Source of the DNA: CAZVPF01 sp964628195
GTDB taxonomy: Bacteria; Planctomycetota; Phycisphaerae; Sedimentisphaerales; Anaerohalosphaeraceae
Reading direction: 5' to 3'
NCBI GenBank assembly: GCA_964628195.1
Contig: CAZVPF010000014.1
Location: 1 to 64,000, forward strand
Length of the DNA stretch: 64,000 nt
Positions 1 through 8,581 of the stretch are shown here, piece by piece. Every line of letters begins with the position of its first letter. Positions within the stretch are counted from its first letter, which is position 1. Position numbers and translations under genes: made by a program. The notes below the pieces were generated by a model. The model searched no databases, was not told the DNA's origin, and saw only the letters and a list, made by a program, of their open reading frames with translations.

Positions 1-1978
1 AGGTGTTTACCTTGCGGCCGTCCGGAAGCTGCATCAGCTCGACGGGCATGCGGACGTCCTGTGTGTCGGTGGTCATGGCGGCAAGGGTGAAACGCATCGC
101 GTCGGCGCCGTGGCTGTCGATGACGATCAGCGGGTCGATGCCGTTGCCGAGGCTCTTGCTCATTTTGCGGCCCTGGCCGTCCTGGATCATCGCGTGGATG
201 TAGACGTCGGAGAAGGGGATGTCGCCGGCGCAGTACTGGCCCATCATTACCATTCGCGAGACCCAGAGGGTTATTATTTCGCGTGCGGTGCAGAGGACAT
301 CGCCGGGGTAGAATTTTTGCATTTCGGGCGTTTCATCCGGCCAGCCGAGCGTGCTGAACGGCCACAGCGCGGAGCTGAACCATGTGTCGAGGACGTCTTC
401 GTCGCGGGCATAGCCCATTTCGGCGAGGCGCGATTCGAGCTCGGGGCAGCCCTGCGGGACGCAAATGTATTCGATGTTGATGTCTTCGCCGCTTTGCATG
501 ACCCTGCGGGAAAGTTGTACGTTTTCAATTTCAGTTTTCTGCACTCCGTCGAAGGGGGCTTCGTCGGTTTGGCGGGACCAGATCGGGATTCTATGCCCCC
601 ACCATAGCTGTCGGCTGATCGGCCAGTCGCGGAGGTTTTCGAGCCATGTTTGATATGTTTTCGCGTAGCGGTCGGGTGTAAATTTTACCCTGGCGTCTAC
701 GAGGGGTTTTAAGGCAAGGCCGGCAAGGGAATTTACGGGCACGTCGGTTCCGTCGATGGTGCCGGTGCCGAATTTGTCGGCGAGCTTGTCGATTGGTTTT
801 TTGACGGCGATGTACCACTGGTCGGAGAGGTAGGGTTCGATTGGCACGTGGCTGCGGTAGCTGTGGCCAACTTCGTGGGCGTAGTCACGTATCTCGGCGA
901 GCAGCTTTTCCTTGCGGAACCACTCGACAATCGCCTCCCTTGCCTCGAAGCGGTCCATTCCGAGCAGGAACTCGGCGTCTTCGCCTGCGTCTTCCCAGCC
1001 GTGTTTGTCGCTGATGGTGCCGTCCGGTGCCATTACGTTGATTATATCCAGGCCGTGCCTCTGGCCGATTTCCCAGTCGTACGGGTCGTGGGCGGGGGTT
1101 ACCTTTAAGAAGCCTGTGGAGAATTTCGCTTTTTCGTCCTCGCTTTCGGGGTCGGGCAGTACGACGTGTTCGTCGGCGACGATGGGTATCTTTCTGCCGA
1201 CTATGGGCAGGATTACATTCGTGCCGACGAGCTTTTCGGCGCGGGGGTCAGCGGGATTCATCGCAACTGCGGTGTCGCCGAGCATTGTTTCGGGCCGGGT
1301 GGTGGCGACGGTTACGTGTTCGAGCTTTTGGCCGTCTATCTCGACGCGTGTTTCAAGGGGGTATTTCATGTACCAGAAGTGGCCCTGGACTGTTTCGTGT
1401 TCGACTTCGTCGTCGGCGAGTACGGTTTGGGTCGCGGGGTCCCAGTTTACGAGGCGTTTGCCGCGGTAGATCAGGCCGTCGGTGAAGAGGTTGAAGAAGG
1501 TGGTGCGGACGGCTTTTGCGCAGACCTCGTCCATCGTGAATCGGACCCGCTGCCAGTCGCAGGAGCAGCCCATGCTCTTCAGCTGTTCGATGATGCGCTG
1601 TTCGTATTCGTCCTTCCATGCCTGTACGTGGCCGACGAATTCTTCGCGCTCGAAGTCGGTGCGGCGCTTGCCCTGCTCGGCGAGCAGGCGTTTTTCGACG
1701 ACGGTCTGGGTGGCGATGCCGGCGTGGTCGGTGCCGGGCATCCAGAGTGTGTCCAGTCCCTGCATGCGGTGGAAGCGGATGAGGATGTCCTGGAGAGTAT
1801 TATTCAGGGCATGGCCGAGGTGCAGGGCGGCGGTTACGTTGGGCGGCGGGATGACGATGGTGTAGCTGCGGCTGTCGCCGTTTGGGTTGGCGTGGAAGTA
1901 ATTGCCCTGCTGCCAGATACTCTCAGCGTGGGACTCTATCTGCTTTGGATCGTAAACCTTTGCCGGTTCTTTTGCCAT
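1..1978 (-). CDS. valS: Valyl-tRNA synthetase, 3' end cut by window edge
   Basis: Charges tRNA-Val with valine in the cytoplasm. About 659 N-terminal residues are visible and the C-terminal anticodon-binding and coiled-coil parts lie outside the window. The class Ia signatures are present: PPPNVTAALHLGHA, with the HIGH-type motif HLGHA at residues 53-57, and KMSKS at residues 605-609. Between them sit the editing-domain motif TTRPETMLGDTAV and DTWFSSALWP. The start is the ATG whose first base is 1978, preceded only by a weak Shine-Dalgarno (AGGGCAG). A 14-bp perfect palindrome (2049-2062, centre ACCGGCCGGT) lies about 70 bp upstream and may be a leader hairpin. Identity is certain from motif order; regulation is unknown. 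Confidence 0.97.
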   Translation of the reverse strand, partial: MAKEPAKVYDPKQIESHAESIWQQGNYFHANPNGDSRSYTIVIPPPNVTAALHLGHALNNTLQDILIRFHRMQGLDTLWMPGTDHAGIATQTVVEKRLLAEQGKRRTDFEREEFVGHVQAWKDEYEQRIIEQLKSMGCSCDWQRVRFTMDEVCAKAVRTTFFNLFTDGLIYRGKRLVNWDPATQTVLADDEVEHETVQGHFWYMKYPLETRVEIDGQKLEHVTVATTRPETMLGDTAVAMNPADPRAEKLVGTNVILPIVGRKIPIVADEHVVLPDPESEDEKAKFSTGFLKVTPAHDPYDWEIGQRHGLDIINVMAPDGTISDKHGWEDAGEDAEFLLGMDRFEAREAIVEWFRKEKLLAEIRDYAHEVGHSYRSHVPIEPYLSDQWYIAVKKPIDKLADKFGTGTIDGTDVPVNSLAGLALKPLVDARVKFTPDRYAKTYQTWLENLRDWPISRQLWWGHRIPIWSRQTDEAPFDGVQKTEIENVQLSRRVMQSGEDINIEYICVPQGCPELESRLAEMGYARDEDVLDTWFSSALWPFSTLGWPDETPEMQKFYPGDVLCTAREIITLWVSRMVMMGQYCAGDIPFSDVYIHAMIQDGQGRKMSKSLGNGIDPLIVIDSHGADAMRFTLAAMTTDTQDVRMPVELMQLPDGRKVNT

Positions 1979-2074
1979 TTTCTGCCCTGTTAAATGCACT
2001 TAAAACGATAATTACACATTATTTACGAAAAGCGGGATTTTAACCGAAAAACCGGCCGGTTTCAAGGGGGAAAT

Positions 2075-2184
2075 AGGGGATAGGAATCAGGAAACAGAAG
2101 ACAGAACATAGAACACAGAACACAGAACATAGAAAACAGGTTATAGGTTGTAGGTTATAGGGGATAGGAAACAGAACACAGAAA
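2075..2184. repeat. Degenerate short tandem repeats (AGAACACAGAA / GGTTATAGG type)
   Basis: Units such as ACAGAACATAG and AACACAGAA recur about eight times with small changes, followed by GGTTATAGG / GGTTGTAGG units. The string GGGGATAGGAA occurs at both ends (about 2077 and 2160), bracketing the array. No open reading frame uses it. It looks like slippage-derived intergenic satellite. Confidence 0.7.
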
Positions 2185-2280
2185 GGCGGGGGCGTTGGGG
2201 TGAAACTTGTATGCGGGGTTTGCTGGCGGAGGCGGTGTTTTTTGTTTTCGCGCGAAGGGGCTAAGATAATTTGCGGCAGA

Positions 2281-2301
2281 GTCCTTCGACAAACTCAGGA
2301 C
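2281..2301. repeat. Short palindromic interspersed-type repeat (GTCCTTCGAC...CAGGAC)
   Basis: The 21-bp word starts GTCCTTCGACAAAC and ends TCAGGAC, so its two 5-bp ends (GTCCT/AGGAC) pair. From memory, near-identical words (core TTCGACAAGCTCAGGA) recur in intergenic DNA of many environmental bacteria. Only one copy is present here, so mobility cannot be judged. It is followed by ACAGAGGACACAGAG, another low-complexity word. Confidence 0.5.
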
Positions 2302-2429
2302 GGCGGCGAGGAGGTCACAGAGGACACAGAGTTTTAAGTGGTTTTTTATCGGCATGGGTAAAAAATAGCGGAATATTTTACCCATCCGCAGTGGTGTTAC
2401 ATATATAGGTTGGCGCAGTGGCGTTTGAA

Positions 2430-3050
2430 TTATTTTCCGCCGTTTTTCTTCTTCATGGTCAAAACCGAGTCACTTTTCTTGCCTGCAAGCAGCGACTCTA
2501 TCACCCGTATATCCTTTGGGATGTGCACGGTGATGAACTCACAATCCTCAAGGGCATGGTAGCTGTGGTCCAGAACACCGTCAAAAAGGATCGTCTTGTC
2601 CTCAGAAAGCTCATATTGCTGGTCCTCGATAGTCAGCTTTATGCTCCCATAAAGGATATAGCAGAACTCGTTGCAGTCCTCATGCAAAGCCATAGCCTTG
2701 ACAACATCATCCACTTTTGCCTTTACACGGAATATCTTGGCCTTGTCATAAAAAGCGACTTTGAAGTTTTCAACCCCTGTCATCGAGGTCCGCTTGTTGG
2801 ATGAGTCCAAACGTTTGGCCTCCCTGAGCTGTACCAGCCGATTCTCGGCAAGAGAGATAAGATTGCCGGTAGATATCTGCAAAGCGCACGCAAGCGCATC
2901 AAGTGTCTTCAGCGAGGGGCTGCTCTTGTTAGCCTCGATACTGGCCGTAGTGGAGTAGGTAAGCCCCGCTGCCTCCGAGAGCTTCTCAAGCGTAAGATTC
3001 AAACGTTTCCTGAGGACCTTTATAACTGAAAAGTCATAAGTACTGTTCAT
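2430..3050 (-). CDS. XRE-family transcriptional regulator with C-terminal cupin
   Basis: Predicted DNA-binding regulator of 206 residues. Residues about 8-65 form an XRE-type helix-turn-helix (VLRKRLNLTLEKLSEAAGL...IEANKSSPSLKTLDALACAL). Residues about 115-185 form a small cupin barrel (ALHEDCNEFCYILYGSIKL), the layout of SinR/PuuR-like regulators that sense a small ligand with the cupin. The start is the ATG at 3050 with GAAGGTG upstream. It is divergent from the chemoreceptor gene across an 800-bp intergenic region. The ligand and targets cannot be told from sequence. Confidence 0.85.
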   Translation of the reverse strand: MNSTYDFSVIKVLRKRLNLTLEKLSEAAGLTYSTTASIEANKSSPSLKTLDALACALQISTGNLISLAENRLVQLREAKRLDSSNKRTSMTGVENFKVAFYDKAKIFRVKAKVDDVVKAMALHEDCNEFCYILYGSIKLTIEDQQYELSEDKTILFDGVLDHSYHALEDCEFITVHIPKDIRVIESLLAGKKSDSVLTMKKKNGGK

Positions 3051-3380
3051 TTAAGCACCTTCCCGTCAAATTCCAAATGTGACTGTAATAATTAATATAT
3101 ATGCTTTAGGGCATAAACAGCCCCGCAAAATAACAGAAAACATCCCGTTAACAAAATAATCTATATGAATAAATATATATTATCACGTTCATTTTGCAAG
3201 AAAATTTATTGTACTTGCTGGAATATTAATATAAGTAGTTCCCGAAACCAAGGTTCAATTGCAATTTTTATTTAGGAATTACTACTTGTTAATAGCCGCA
3301 ACAGCAATATTTGAGTTTACTGCTCAGAAATGATGTTTCCTATTACTTTAAGCCCACTGACTATTTCCGGGAAGGAAGCC

Positions 3381-3473
3381 ATGTTATTTATCAATTTAGT
3401 TATAAGAAGTGGGATTTCAGCAGGAATAACAGTGCTTTCAATGGTTATGGGACGTCATTTTTTAAAAATATGA
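3381..3473 (+). CDS. Candidate 30-residue hydrophobic peptide
   Basis: ATG at 3381 follows a good Shine-Dalgarno-like GGAAGGAAG. The 30-residue product begins MLFINLVIRSGISAG and is hydrophobic through most of its length with a basic C-terminus, compatible with one short membrane segment. No homolog is recognised and short ORFs with plausible ribosome sites arise by chance, so this is a weak call. Confidence 0.2.
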   Translation: MLFINLVIRSGISAGITVLSMVMGRHFLKI

Positions 3474-3594
3474 TACCTTAGAAACTCTTTTTTAATCTGA
3501 TTTTTTGTACTATTATTTACAAAAGTGTTAAATCCCAGCAAATCAGGGGGTGTTGGAAAAGTATTTTGTCCGGCAAATCAGATATTTCAATGTT

Positions 3595-3634
3595 ATTGAC
3601 GTTTGGGTAATTTTACCCAGTTGGGTAAGTCAAT
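3595..3634 (+). promoter_or_regulatory. Nested inverted repeats (operator or RNA switch candidate)
   Basis: ATTGAC (3595-3600) and GTCAAT (3629-3634) enclose GGGTAA (3605-3610), TTACCC (3613-3618) and GGGTAA (3623-3628). The central TTACCC can pair with either flanking GGGTAA, giving two mutually exclusive hairpins with 2-nt or 4-nt loops. This is seen directly. Whether it works as DNA operator or as RNA is unknown. Confidence 0.5.
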
Positions 3635-3695
3635 CTCTTATTTCACCGAAATAAATATCAAGTTGTTAAGCCGAACTTAACACTGAGTGTAAATT

Positions 3696-3762
3696 CAGTC
3701 ATGAGCTGTTAAAAGTGACTGGACATGAGAGACCACCGGGGGGAGGTCATGTCAGTGCAGTC
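3696..3762 (+). promoter_or_regulatory. Alternative stem-loop element in chemoreceptor leader
   Basis: CAGTCA (3696-3701) can pair with TGACTG (3716-3721), or GACTG (3717-3721) can pair with CAGTC (3758-3762). In the second fold, GACAT (3722-3726) pairs with ATGTC (3749-3753) and GACC (3731-3734) with GGTC (3745-3748) around a G-rich loop. The two folds exclude each other. It does not match the GEMM (c-di-GMP) consensus as I remember it. Confidence 0.45.
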
Positions 3763-3863
3763 GAAAAAGTTAAGAGTGTGTTATGCGCTGCGACTGCGCC
3801 TGTGAGAAAGCCCGTCAAATGCGCTTAATGAAAATTTTTATAATGTGTTTTGGGAGTGACCCT

Positions 3864-5819
3864 ATGTTTAAGAAAATGAAACTCGCAACTAAGATGGCCC
3901 TGGGGTTCGGTGTGCTCGTAGTTATCGCCGCGGTGCTCGGAATTTCCGGATGGAGCGGACTTTCGAATGTTCGAGGGATCGTAGAAGTAAACGAGGAAGC
4001 AAACCACTGTATGGAACTTGTCAACGGCTGTGCCACATACAGAAGGGATTTCGCCATACACGGTTTTAATAAGATCAAGGATGATAAATCCGCTGTAGAA
4101 CTCTGGCATGAGGTCTACGAGCAGCTTTCAACAGAGCTTTCAGAACTTGAGGCCGACAGCAGAATTGACAGTTCCCAGGTTCAGTATGTCTCGAACGTCG
4201 ACAATGAGATTAAAACATACAAACGCATTTTCGAGGACCAGGTGACAGCGCATAAAAGCTGTGACGACGCGTTTGGACAGTGGGGCAAGATCGGCTGGGA
4301 TATTACCGGGAGCATAGATTCTGTCGTAACCGATGTAATCACCCCCGGCAAGGCAAAAGCAATTAAAGACAACGACATCGAAAAGCTCGAATACTGGAGC
4401 AAGGTCGAGAAAAAGCTTAACGAAGATATCGTAAAGAACTTTATCATCCTTCGTGTAACGGCTGTTTATCTTGCCAAAACCAACGCCGACGCCCAGTACG
4501 AAGGGTATACAAAGCAGCTCGAAAAGACCGAACAGGGCATATCCGCATGGACAAGCCTTGTAAGCGATAACAGCGAGCTTAAAACCGCTGCCGGCCAGAT
4601 AGCCTCTTATATTCAGCAATACAAGGCAGCGGGCAAACAATATTACAACGGTGTGGTCCAGATACGAAACTTAAACAAAGAAATGGGCGTATCGGCCAAG
4701 AACATTGTCGCCAACATGGACGAGCTGAACAGCTCGCTTGAAAAGACCATGAACACCGTCACCGCCCAAACCAACATTATGCTGGTTACAATGGCCACAG
4801 GCGGGATCGTAATCGGGGTGCTTCTGGCATACTTTATTACAAGAAGCATCGTTAAGCCCATCAACCAGATTATTTCAGGCCTCCGCGAAGGCGCAGAGCA
4901 GGTCGCTTCGGCGTCGAGCCAGGTCTCGGCTGCCTCTCAGTCGCTGGCCGAGGGTTCAACGGAACAGGCCGCCGGCCTTGAAGAAACATCTTCTTCGCTT
5001 GAGGAAATGGCGTCAATGACCAGGAAGAACTCCGACAACGCCCAGCAGGCAAGCAGCCTTGCCAATACCTCGCGCAAGGCAGCCGACACCGGCAGCGAAT
5101 CGATGGGAAAAATGAATGGCGCTATCGAGCAAATCCAGAAATCCTCCGACGAGACGGCCAAGATTATTAAGGTCATCGACGAAATCGCTTTCCAGACAAA
5201 CCTGCTGGCGCTTAACGCTGCTGTCGAAGCCGCCCGTGCCGGCGAAGCGGGCAAAGGCTTTGCGGTTGTCGCAGAGGAGGTACGAAACCTCGCCATGCGT
5301 TCGGCTGAAGCGGCCAAGAATACGTCGGAGATGATCGAAGAATCCGTCAAAAACGCCAACAACGGCGTTGACATCGCCCAGGAAGTTGCAAAGGGCCTTG
5401 AAGATATCGTTACGGGCGTAACGAAAACGGCTGACCTTGTAAACGAGATCGCCGCTGCCTCGGCAGAGCAGACCCAGGGCATCGAGCAGGTCAACACCGC
5501 GGTTTCCCAGATGGATAAGGTCGTCCAGCAAAACGCCGCCAATGCCGAAGAAAGCGCATCGGCATCGGAAGAGCTAAACGCCCAGGCCGAGTCCATGAAC
5601 GACATTGTAAACGATCTTGTCGCTCTCGTAGGCGGCGCCTCTGCGGTTTCGAACCAGGGCGCCAGGTCGACAGGCAAGAATAAATCCGCTAAGAATTTGA
5701 ACCAGACCGATCACGTATTCCACCAGATCGCGGGCAGCAGCGAACAAACCTCGCAGTCCAACCGCGGCCAGGCACAGGAGCAACCTGATCATAAACAGTT
5801 CGAGTCTTTTAACGGATAA
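3864..5819 (+). CDS. Methyl-accepting chemotaxis protein
   Basis: Transmembrane chemoreceptor of 651 residues that would control a CheA kinase. The start is placed at the ATG at 3864 (MFKKMKLATKMALGF) because GGGAGTGA lies just upstream; a frame-open extension to 3783 has no such signal. TM1 is at about residues 11-33, followed by a periplasmic helical sensor domain of about 270 residues, TM2 at about 305-328, HAMP, then the cytoplasmic hairpin whose tip reads FQTNLLALNAAVEAARAG (about residue 443). The C-terminus (QFESFNG) lacks the NWETF-type CheR tether. No che genes are in the window, so it is an orphan receptor. The ligand is unknown. Confidence 0.95.
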   Translation: MFKKMKLATKMALGFGVLVVIAAVLGISGWSGLSNVRGIVEVNEEANHCMELVNGCATYRRDFAIHGFNKIKDDKSAVELWHEVYEQLSTELSELEADSRIDSSQVQYVSNVDNEIKTYKRIFEDQVTAHKSCDDAFGQWGKIGWDITGSIDSVVTDVITPGKAKAIKDNDIEKLEYWSKVEKKLNEDIVKNFIILRVTAVYLAKTNADAQYEGYTKQLEKTEQGISAWTSLVSDNSELKTAAGQIASYIQQYKAAGKQYYNGVVQIRNLNKEMGVSAKNIVANMDELNSSLEKTMNTVTAQTNIMLVTMATGGIVIGVLLAYFITRSIVKPINQIISGLREGAEQVASASSQVSAASQSLAEGSTEQAAGLEETSSSLEEMASMTRKNSDNAQQASSLANTSRKAADTGSESMGKMNGAIEQIQKSSDETAKIIKVIDEIAFQTNLLALNAAVEAARAGEAGKGFAVVAEEVRNLAMRSAEAAKNTSEMIEESVKNANNGVDIAQEVAKGLEDIVTGVTKTADLVNEIAAASAEQTQGIEQVNTAVSQMDKVVQQNAANAEESASASEELNAQAESMNDIVNDLVALVGGASAVSNQGARSTGKNKSAKNLNQTDHVFHQIAGSSEQTSQSNRGQAQEQPDHKQFESFNG

Positions 5820-5850
5820 TAAATACAGCTCCCTTTTTTTCATGTTCTTT

Positions 5851-5890
5851 GTCCCCGACGGGAAGCACATCCCGTCGGGGACATTTTTTT
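5851..5890 (+). terminator. Intrinsic terminator of the chemoreceptor gene
   Basis: A 13-bp perfect stem (GTCCCCGACGGGA / TCCCGTCGGGGAC) with a 6-nt loop is followed by ATTTTTTT. It lies 31 bp after the stop codon and isolates the chemoreceptor from purF. Confidence 0.95.
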
Positions 5891-5999
5891 CGCAATAGAA
5901 CAAATTTCCACCTATCAAGTATTAATAATCGTCAGGTTTGTATAATACGCCTGCATTTCCGGGTGGTCAGCTCTATTAATTTCAAATTTTTTAACAGCG

Positions 6000-6028
6000 T
6001 TGACTTTTCGATCAATATGACATAGAAT
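6000..6028 (+). promoter_or_regulatory. Sigma-70 promoter of purF-purM
   Basis: TTGACT (6000-6005), 17-bp spacer, TAGAAT (6023-6028). The predicted transcription start near 6035 leaves a short leader of about 28 nt before the purF ribosome site AAAGGA (6052-6057). No PurR-type box or purine riboswitch is seen. Confidence 0.75.
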
Positions 6029-6062
6029 CCGGCTTTGGGGTCAGTATTACCAAAGGATAGTT

Positions 6063-7508
6063 ATGCCAAAAATCAAAGAAGAATGCGGTGTTTTCGGGAT
6101 ATACGGCGATCCCGAAGCCGTGCAAAAAACCTATTTCGGGCTCCACAGCCTTCAGCACCGCGGCCAGGAGTCAGCAGGGATTGCCTCCAGCAACGGCACG
6201 CACATAAGCTGCTACACCGGGATGGGGCATGTAAGCAGGGTCTTTCGCAGCGGCCGGGGCATACTCGAGCGTTTGAATAACTCGATAGCGATAGGCCATG
6301 TGCGCTATTCGACCTCGGGGTCGAGCAACCCGGTCAACGCCCAGCCGCTGCTGACAGAGTATTCCCGCGGCCAGGTCGCCCTTGCCCACAACGGCAACCT
6401 TATAAATGCATCGCTGCTGCGCGACGAGTACGAAGCATACGGGCACATTTTCAAGTCGACCAACGATACGGAAATAATTGTCCATCTGATGGCCAAACCA
6501 AGCCATGTCGGCAAAAAGGACCCGCTCGGTCATGTGCTAAACCACCTTCAGGGGGCGTATTCGCTTCTGTTTCTCTTCCCGGACCACATCGAAGCGGCCA
6601 GGGACCCTTACGGAATCCGCCCGCTGTGCATAGGCAAAACCGCAAGCGGACACTACTGCGTGGCGAGCGAATCCTGCGCGTTTGACACCATAGATGCCGA
6701 ATTCATTAGAGACGTCGAACCCGGCGAGATCGTCACACTTGACAAAAACGGGCTAAGCAGCAGGTACTTCATCGAGCCCGGCACGGTTACCCCCGCACAC
6801 TGCATATTCGAGCACGTGTACTTTTCAAAACAAAACAGCGTCGTAGACGGGCTGAACGTGCAGGTATTCAGACGCAAATCGGGTATGAAACTCGCACAGG
6901 AGCACCCCGTCGACGCGGACCTGGTGATGCCCGTGCCTGACAGCGGAACAAGCGCGGCGATAGGATACGCACAGCAAAGCGGCATACCGTTTGAGATGGG
7001 CTTTGTCCGCAGCCACTATGTCGGCAGGACCTTTATTTCGCCCTCGCAGGACCTTCGCGACCTGGCGGTCAAACTCAAGCTGGCGGTGATAAAGAACGTG
7101 GTTCAGGACAAACGCATTATCGTGGTCGACGACTCAATCGTCCGCGGGACGACGACCAAGGGCAAGATCCGCTCGCTAAGAAAAGCCGGCGCAAAAGAAA
7201 TACACATGCGGATTGCGTGCCCGCCTATAAAAAACCCATGCTACTACGGGGTTGACTTCCCGACAAAGGAAGAGCTGCTGGCAAACAACCGCAGCATGGA
7301 CGAAATTAAAGAATACCTCGAGGTCGACAGCGTGGGCTATATATCTCTTCAGGGACTGCTCGAATGTGCCGACAAGCCCGCGGACCACTACTGCACCGCG
7401 TGCTGGAGCGGGAATTACAGGATACCGGTAAGCACGGTTGTAAACAAGTTCTCAATGGAGAGGTATCAGATGCAGTTATTCGATGACAGCGAGCCCTACA
7501 ATGTCTAA
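6063..7508 (+). CDS. purF: Amidophosphoribosyltransferase
   Basis: First committed step of purine synthesis: PRPP plus glutamine to phosphoribosylamine. The protein has 481 residues. A seven-residue propeptide precedes Cys8 (MPKIKEECGVFG), the expected N-terminal nucleophile after processing. The glutaminase domain (HGNLINA..., RYSTSGSS) is followed by a phosphoribosyltransferase domain with VVDDSIVRGTT at about 353-363. Cysteines in PAHCIFEH, IACPPIKNPC and YCTACWSG match the Fe-S-binding Bacillus-type enzyme rather than the E. coli type. ATG at 6063 has AAAGGA five bases upstream. The end overlaps the start of purM by 8 bp. Confidence 0.97.
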   Translation: MPKIKEECGVFGIYGDPEAVQKTYFGLHSLQHRGQESAGIASSNGTHISCYTGMGHVSRVFRSGRGILERLNNSIAIGHVRYSTSGSSNPVNAQPLLTEYSRGQVALAHNGNLINASLLRDEYEAYGHIFKSTNDTEIIVHLMAKPSHVGKKDPLGHVLNHLQGAYSLLFLFPDHIEAARDPYGIRPLCIGKTASGHYCVASESCAFDTIDAEFIRDVEPGEIVTLDKNGLSSRYFIEPGTVTPAHCIFEHVYFSKQNSVVDGLNVQVFRRKSGMKLAQEHPVDADLVMPVPDSGTSAAIGYAQQSGIPFEMGFVRSHYVGRTFISPSQDLRDLAVKLKLAVIKNVVQDKRIIVVDDSIVRGTTTKGKIRSLRKAGAKEIHMRIACPPIKNPCYYGVDFPTKEELLANNRSMDEIKEYLEVDSVGYISLQGLLECADKPADHYCTACWSGNYRIPVSTVVNKFSMERYQMQLFDDSEPYNV

Positions 7509-8568
7509 AAAATACGTAAGCTACGAACAATCGGGCGTGAACATTGACGCAAACGACGAAATGGTCCGCAGGATATCTCATTCCATGGCCGATACCTACG
7601 GGCCGAGAGTGATTTCGCTGCCCAATGGTTTTGCCGGGCTGTTCCGTCTTGACTACGATGAAAAGCTCTTCAAGAAAAATTACCGAAATCCCGTTCTCGT
7701 TGCCTGTACCGATGGTGTGGGCACGAAGGTCAAACTCGCCCAGATGGCAGGCAGGTACGATACCGTTGGCCAGGACCTCGTAGCAATGAGCATTAACGAT
7801 ATGATCGTTCTCGGGGCAGAACCGTTATTCTTTCTCGACTACCTCGCTGTCAACAAACTGGCACCTGCGCAGGTCGCTAATATGGTCCAGGGCGTGGCGC
7901 GGGGCTGCAAAATGGCAGACTGTGCCCTGCTCGGAGGAGAAACCGCCGAAATGCCCGATATTTACCGCAAAGGCGAGTTCGACCTGGCAGGCTTCGCAGT
8001 TGGCGTGGTCGAAAAGGACCGCATAATAAAGGGCCGAAAGGTCGAGCCCGGCGACGTGGTGCTCGGATTGGCATCAAGCGGGCTGCACAGCAACGGATAT
8101 ACGCTGGCCAGGCATATATGCTTCAAAAAAGCCGGCCTTGCCCCCGCGGATGTTATAGGCAAACAGGACAGGTCCATAGGCGACATACTGCTGGAACCGA
8201 CGATCATTTATGCGAAATCCATTGTCGGCCTGCTCGGCAAGTACAAACGAAAACGGGTTGTGCACGCAATGGCGAATATCACGGGCGGAGGGCTGGTCGG
8301 AAATATCCCCCGCGTGCTCAGCGGAAAATTTAACGCGGTTATAAAGAAAAAGTCATGGCCGGTGCCCTGGATATTCGACTTTTTGCAGAAGACCGGCCCG
8401 GTCGAAAAAGACGAAATGTACAGGGTGTTCAATATGGGAATCGGCTTTGTGCTGATCGTGGCGAAAGATTTCGCCGGCTCGATATCAAAAAAGCTCCGCC
8501 GAAGCGGACAAACCGTCTACAATATCGGCACGATAACCAAAGGGACCGGCAAGGTAATCTTAAAATAG
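7501..8568 (+). CDS. purM: Phosphoribosylformylglycinamidine cyclo-ligase (AIR synthetase)
   Basis: Fifth step of purine synthesis: ATP-dependent closure of FGAM to AIR. It has 355 residues, normal for the family. Diagnostic segments are ACTDGVGTKVKLA, GQDLVAMSINDM, GGETAEMPDIY and ANITGGGLVGNIPR. The start is placed at the ATG at 7501 (MSKKYVSYEQSGV), which overlaps the purF stop (ATGTCTAA) and implies translational coupling; an in-frame ATG at 7483 is possible but has no better ribosome site. Confidence 0.96.
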   Translation: MSKKYVSYEQSGVNIDANDEMVRRISHSMADTYGPRVISLPNGFAGLFRLDYDEKLFKKNYRNPVLVACTDGVGTKVKLAQMAGRYDTVGQDLVAMSINDMIVLGAEPLFFLDYLAVNKLAPAQVANMVQGVARGCKMADCALLGGETAEMPDIYRKGEFDLAGFAVGVVEKDRIIKGRKVEPGDVVLGLASSGLHSNGYTLARHICFKKAGLAPADVIGKQDRSIGDILLEPTIIYAKSIVGLLGKYKRKRVVHAMANITGGGLVGNIPRVLSGKFNAVIKKKSWPVPWIFDFLQKTGPVEKDEMYRVFNMGIGFVLIVAKDFAGSISKKLRRSGQTVYNIGTITKGTGKVILK

Positions 8569-8581
8569 AACAGGTTCGCAT

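Larger units (their letters stand above)
2049..2429. other. Gene-free stretch with palindrome and degenerate repeats
   Basis: No convincing gene is present between valS and the XRE regulator. The stretch holds a 14-bp palindrome (2049-2062), a run of degenerate AGAACACAGAA-like units and a separate GTCCTT...AGGAC palindrome, both listed separately. The low-complexity part is purine-rich on the plus strand and unlike the surrounding coding DNA. Confidence 0.6.
3051..3863. other. Long AT-rich intergenic region with structured leader elements
   Basis: About 810 bp separate the XRE regulator from the chemoreceptor. No large gene is visible; a 30-codon hydrophobic ORF sits at 3381-3473. The word GCAAATCAG occurs twice (about 3538 and 3574). 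Two compact inverted-repeat clusters lie at 3595-3634 and 3696-3762, upstream of and reading toward the chemoreceptor. Confidence 0.6.

Noticed and set aside
110..1993. Long plus-strand reading frames across the left edge (for example 1166-1993)
   Set aside because: They are antisense shadows of valS, whose minus-strand translation carries HLGHA and KMSKS motifs.
1979..2060. T-box leader for valS
   Set aside because: No T-box (TGGNACCGCG-type) sequence or antiterminator is visible, and T-boxes are rare outside Gram-positives.
3696..3762. c-di-GMP (GEMM-I) riboswitch before the chemoreceptor
   Set aside because: The conserved GEMM core (GCAAAGCC-type block and GNRA receptor) is not found; kept only as an unassigned structured element.
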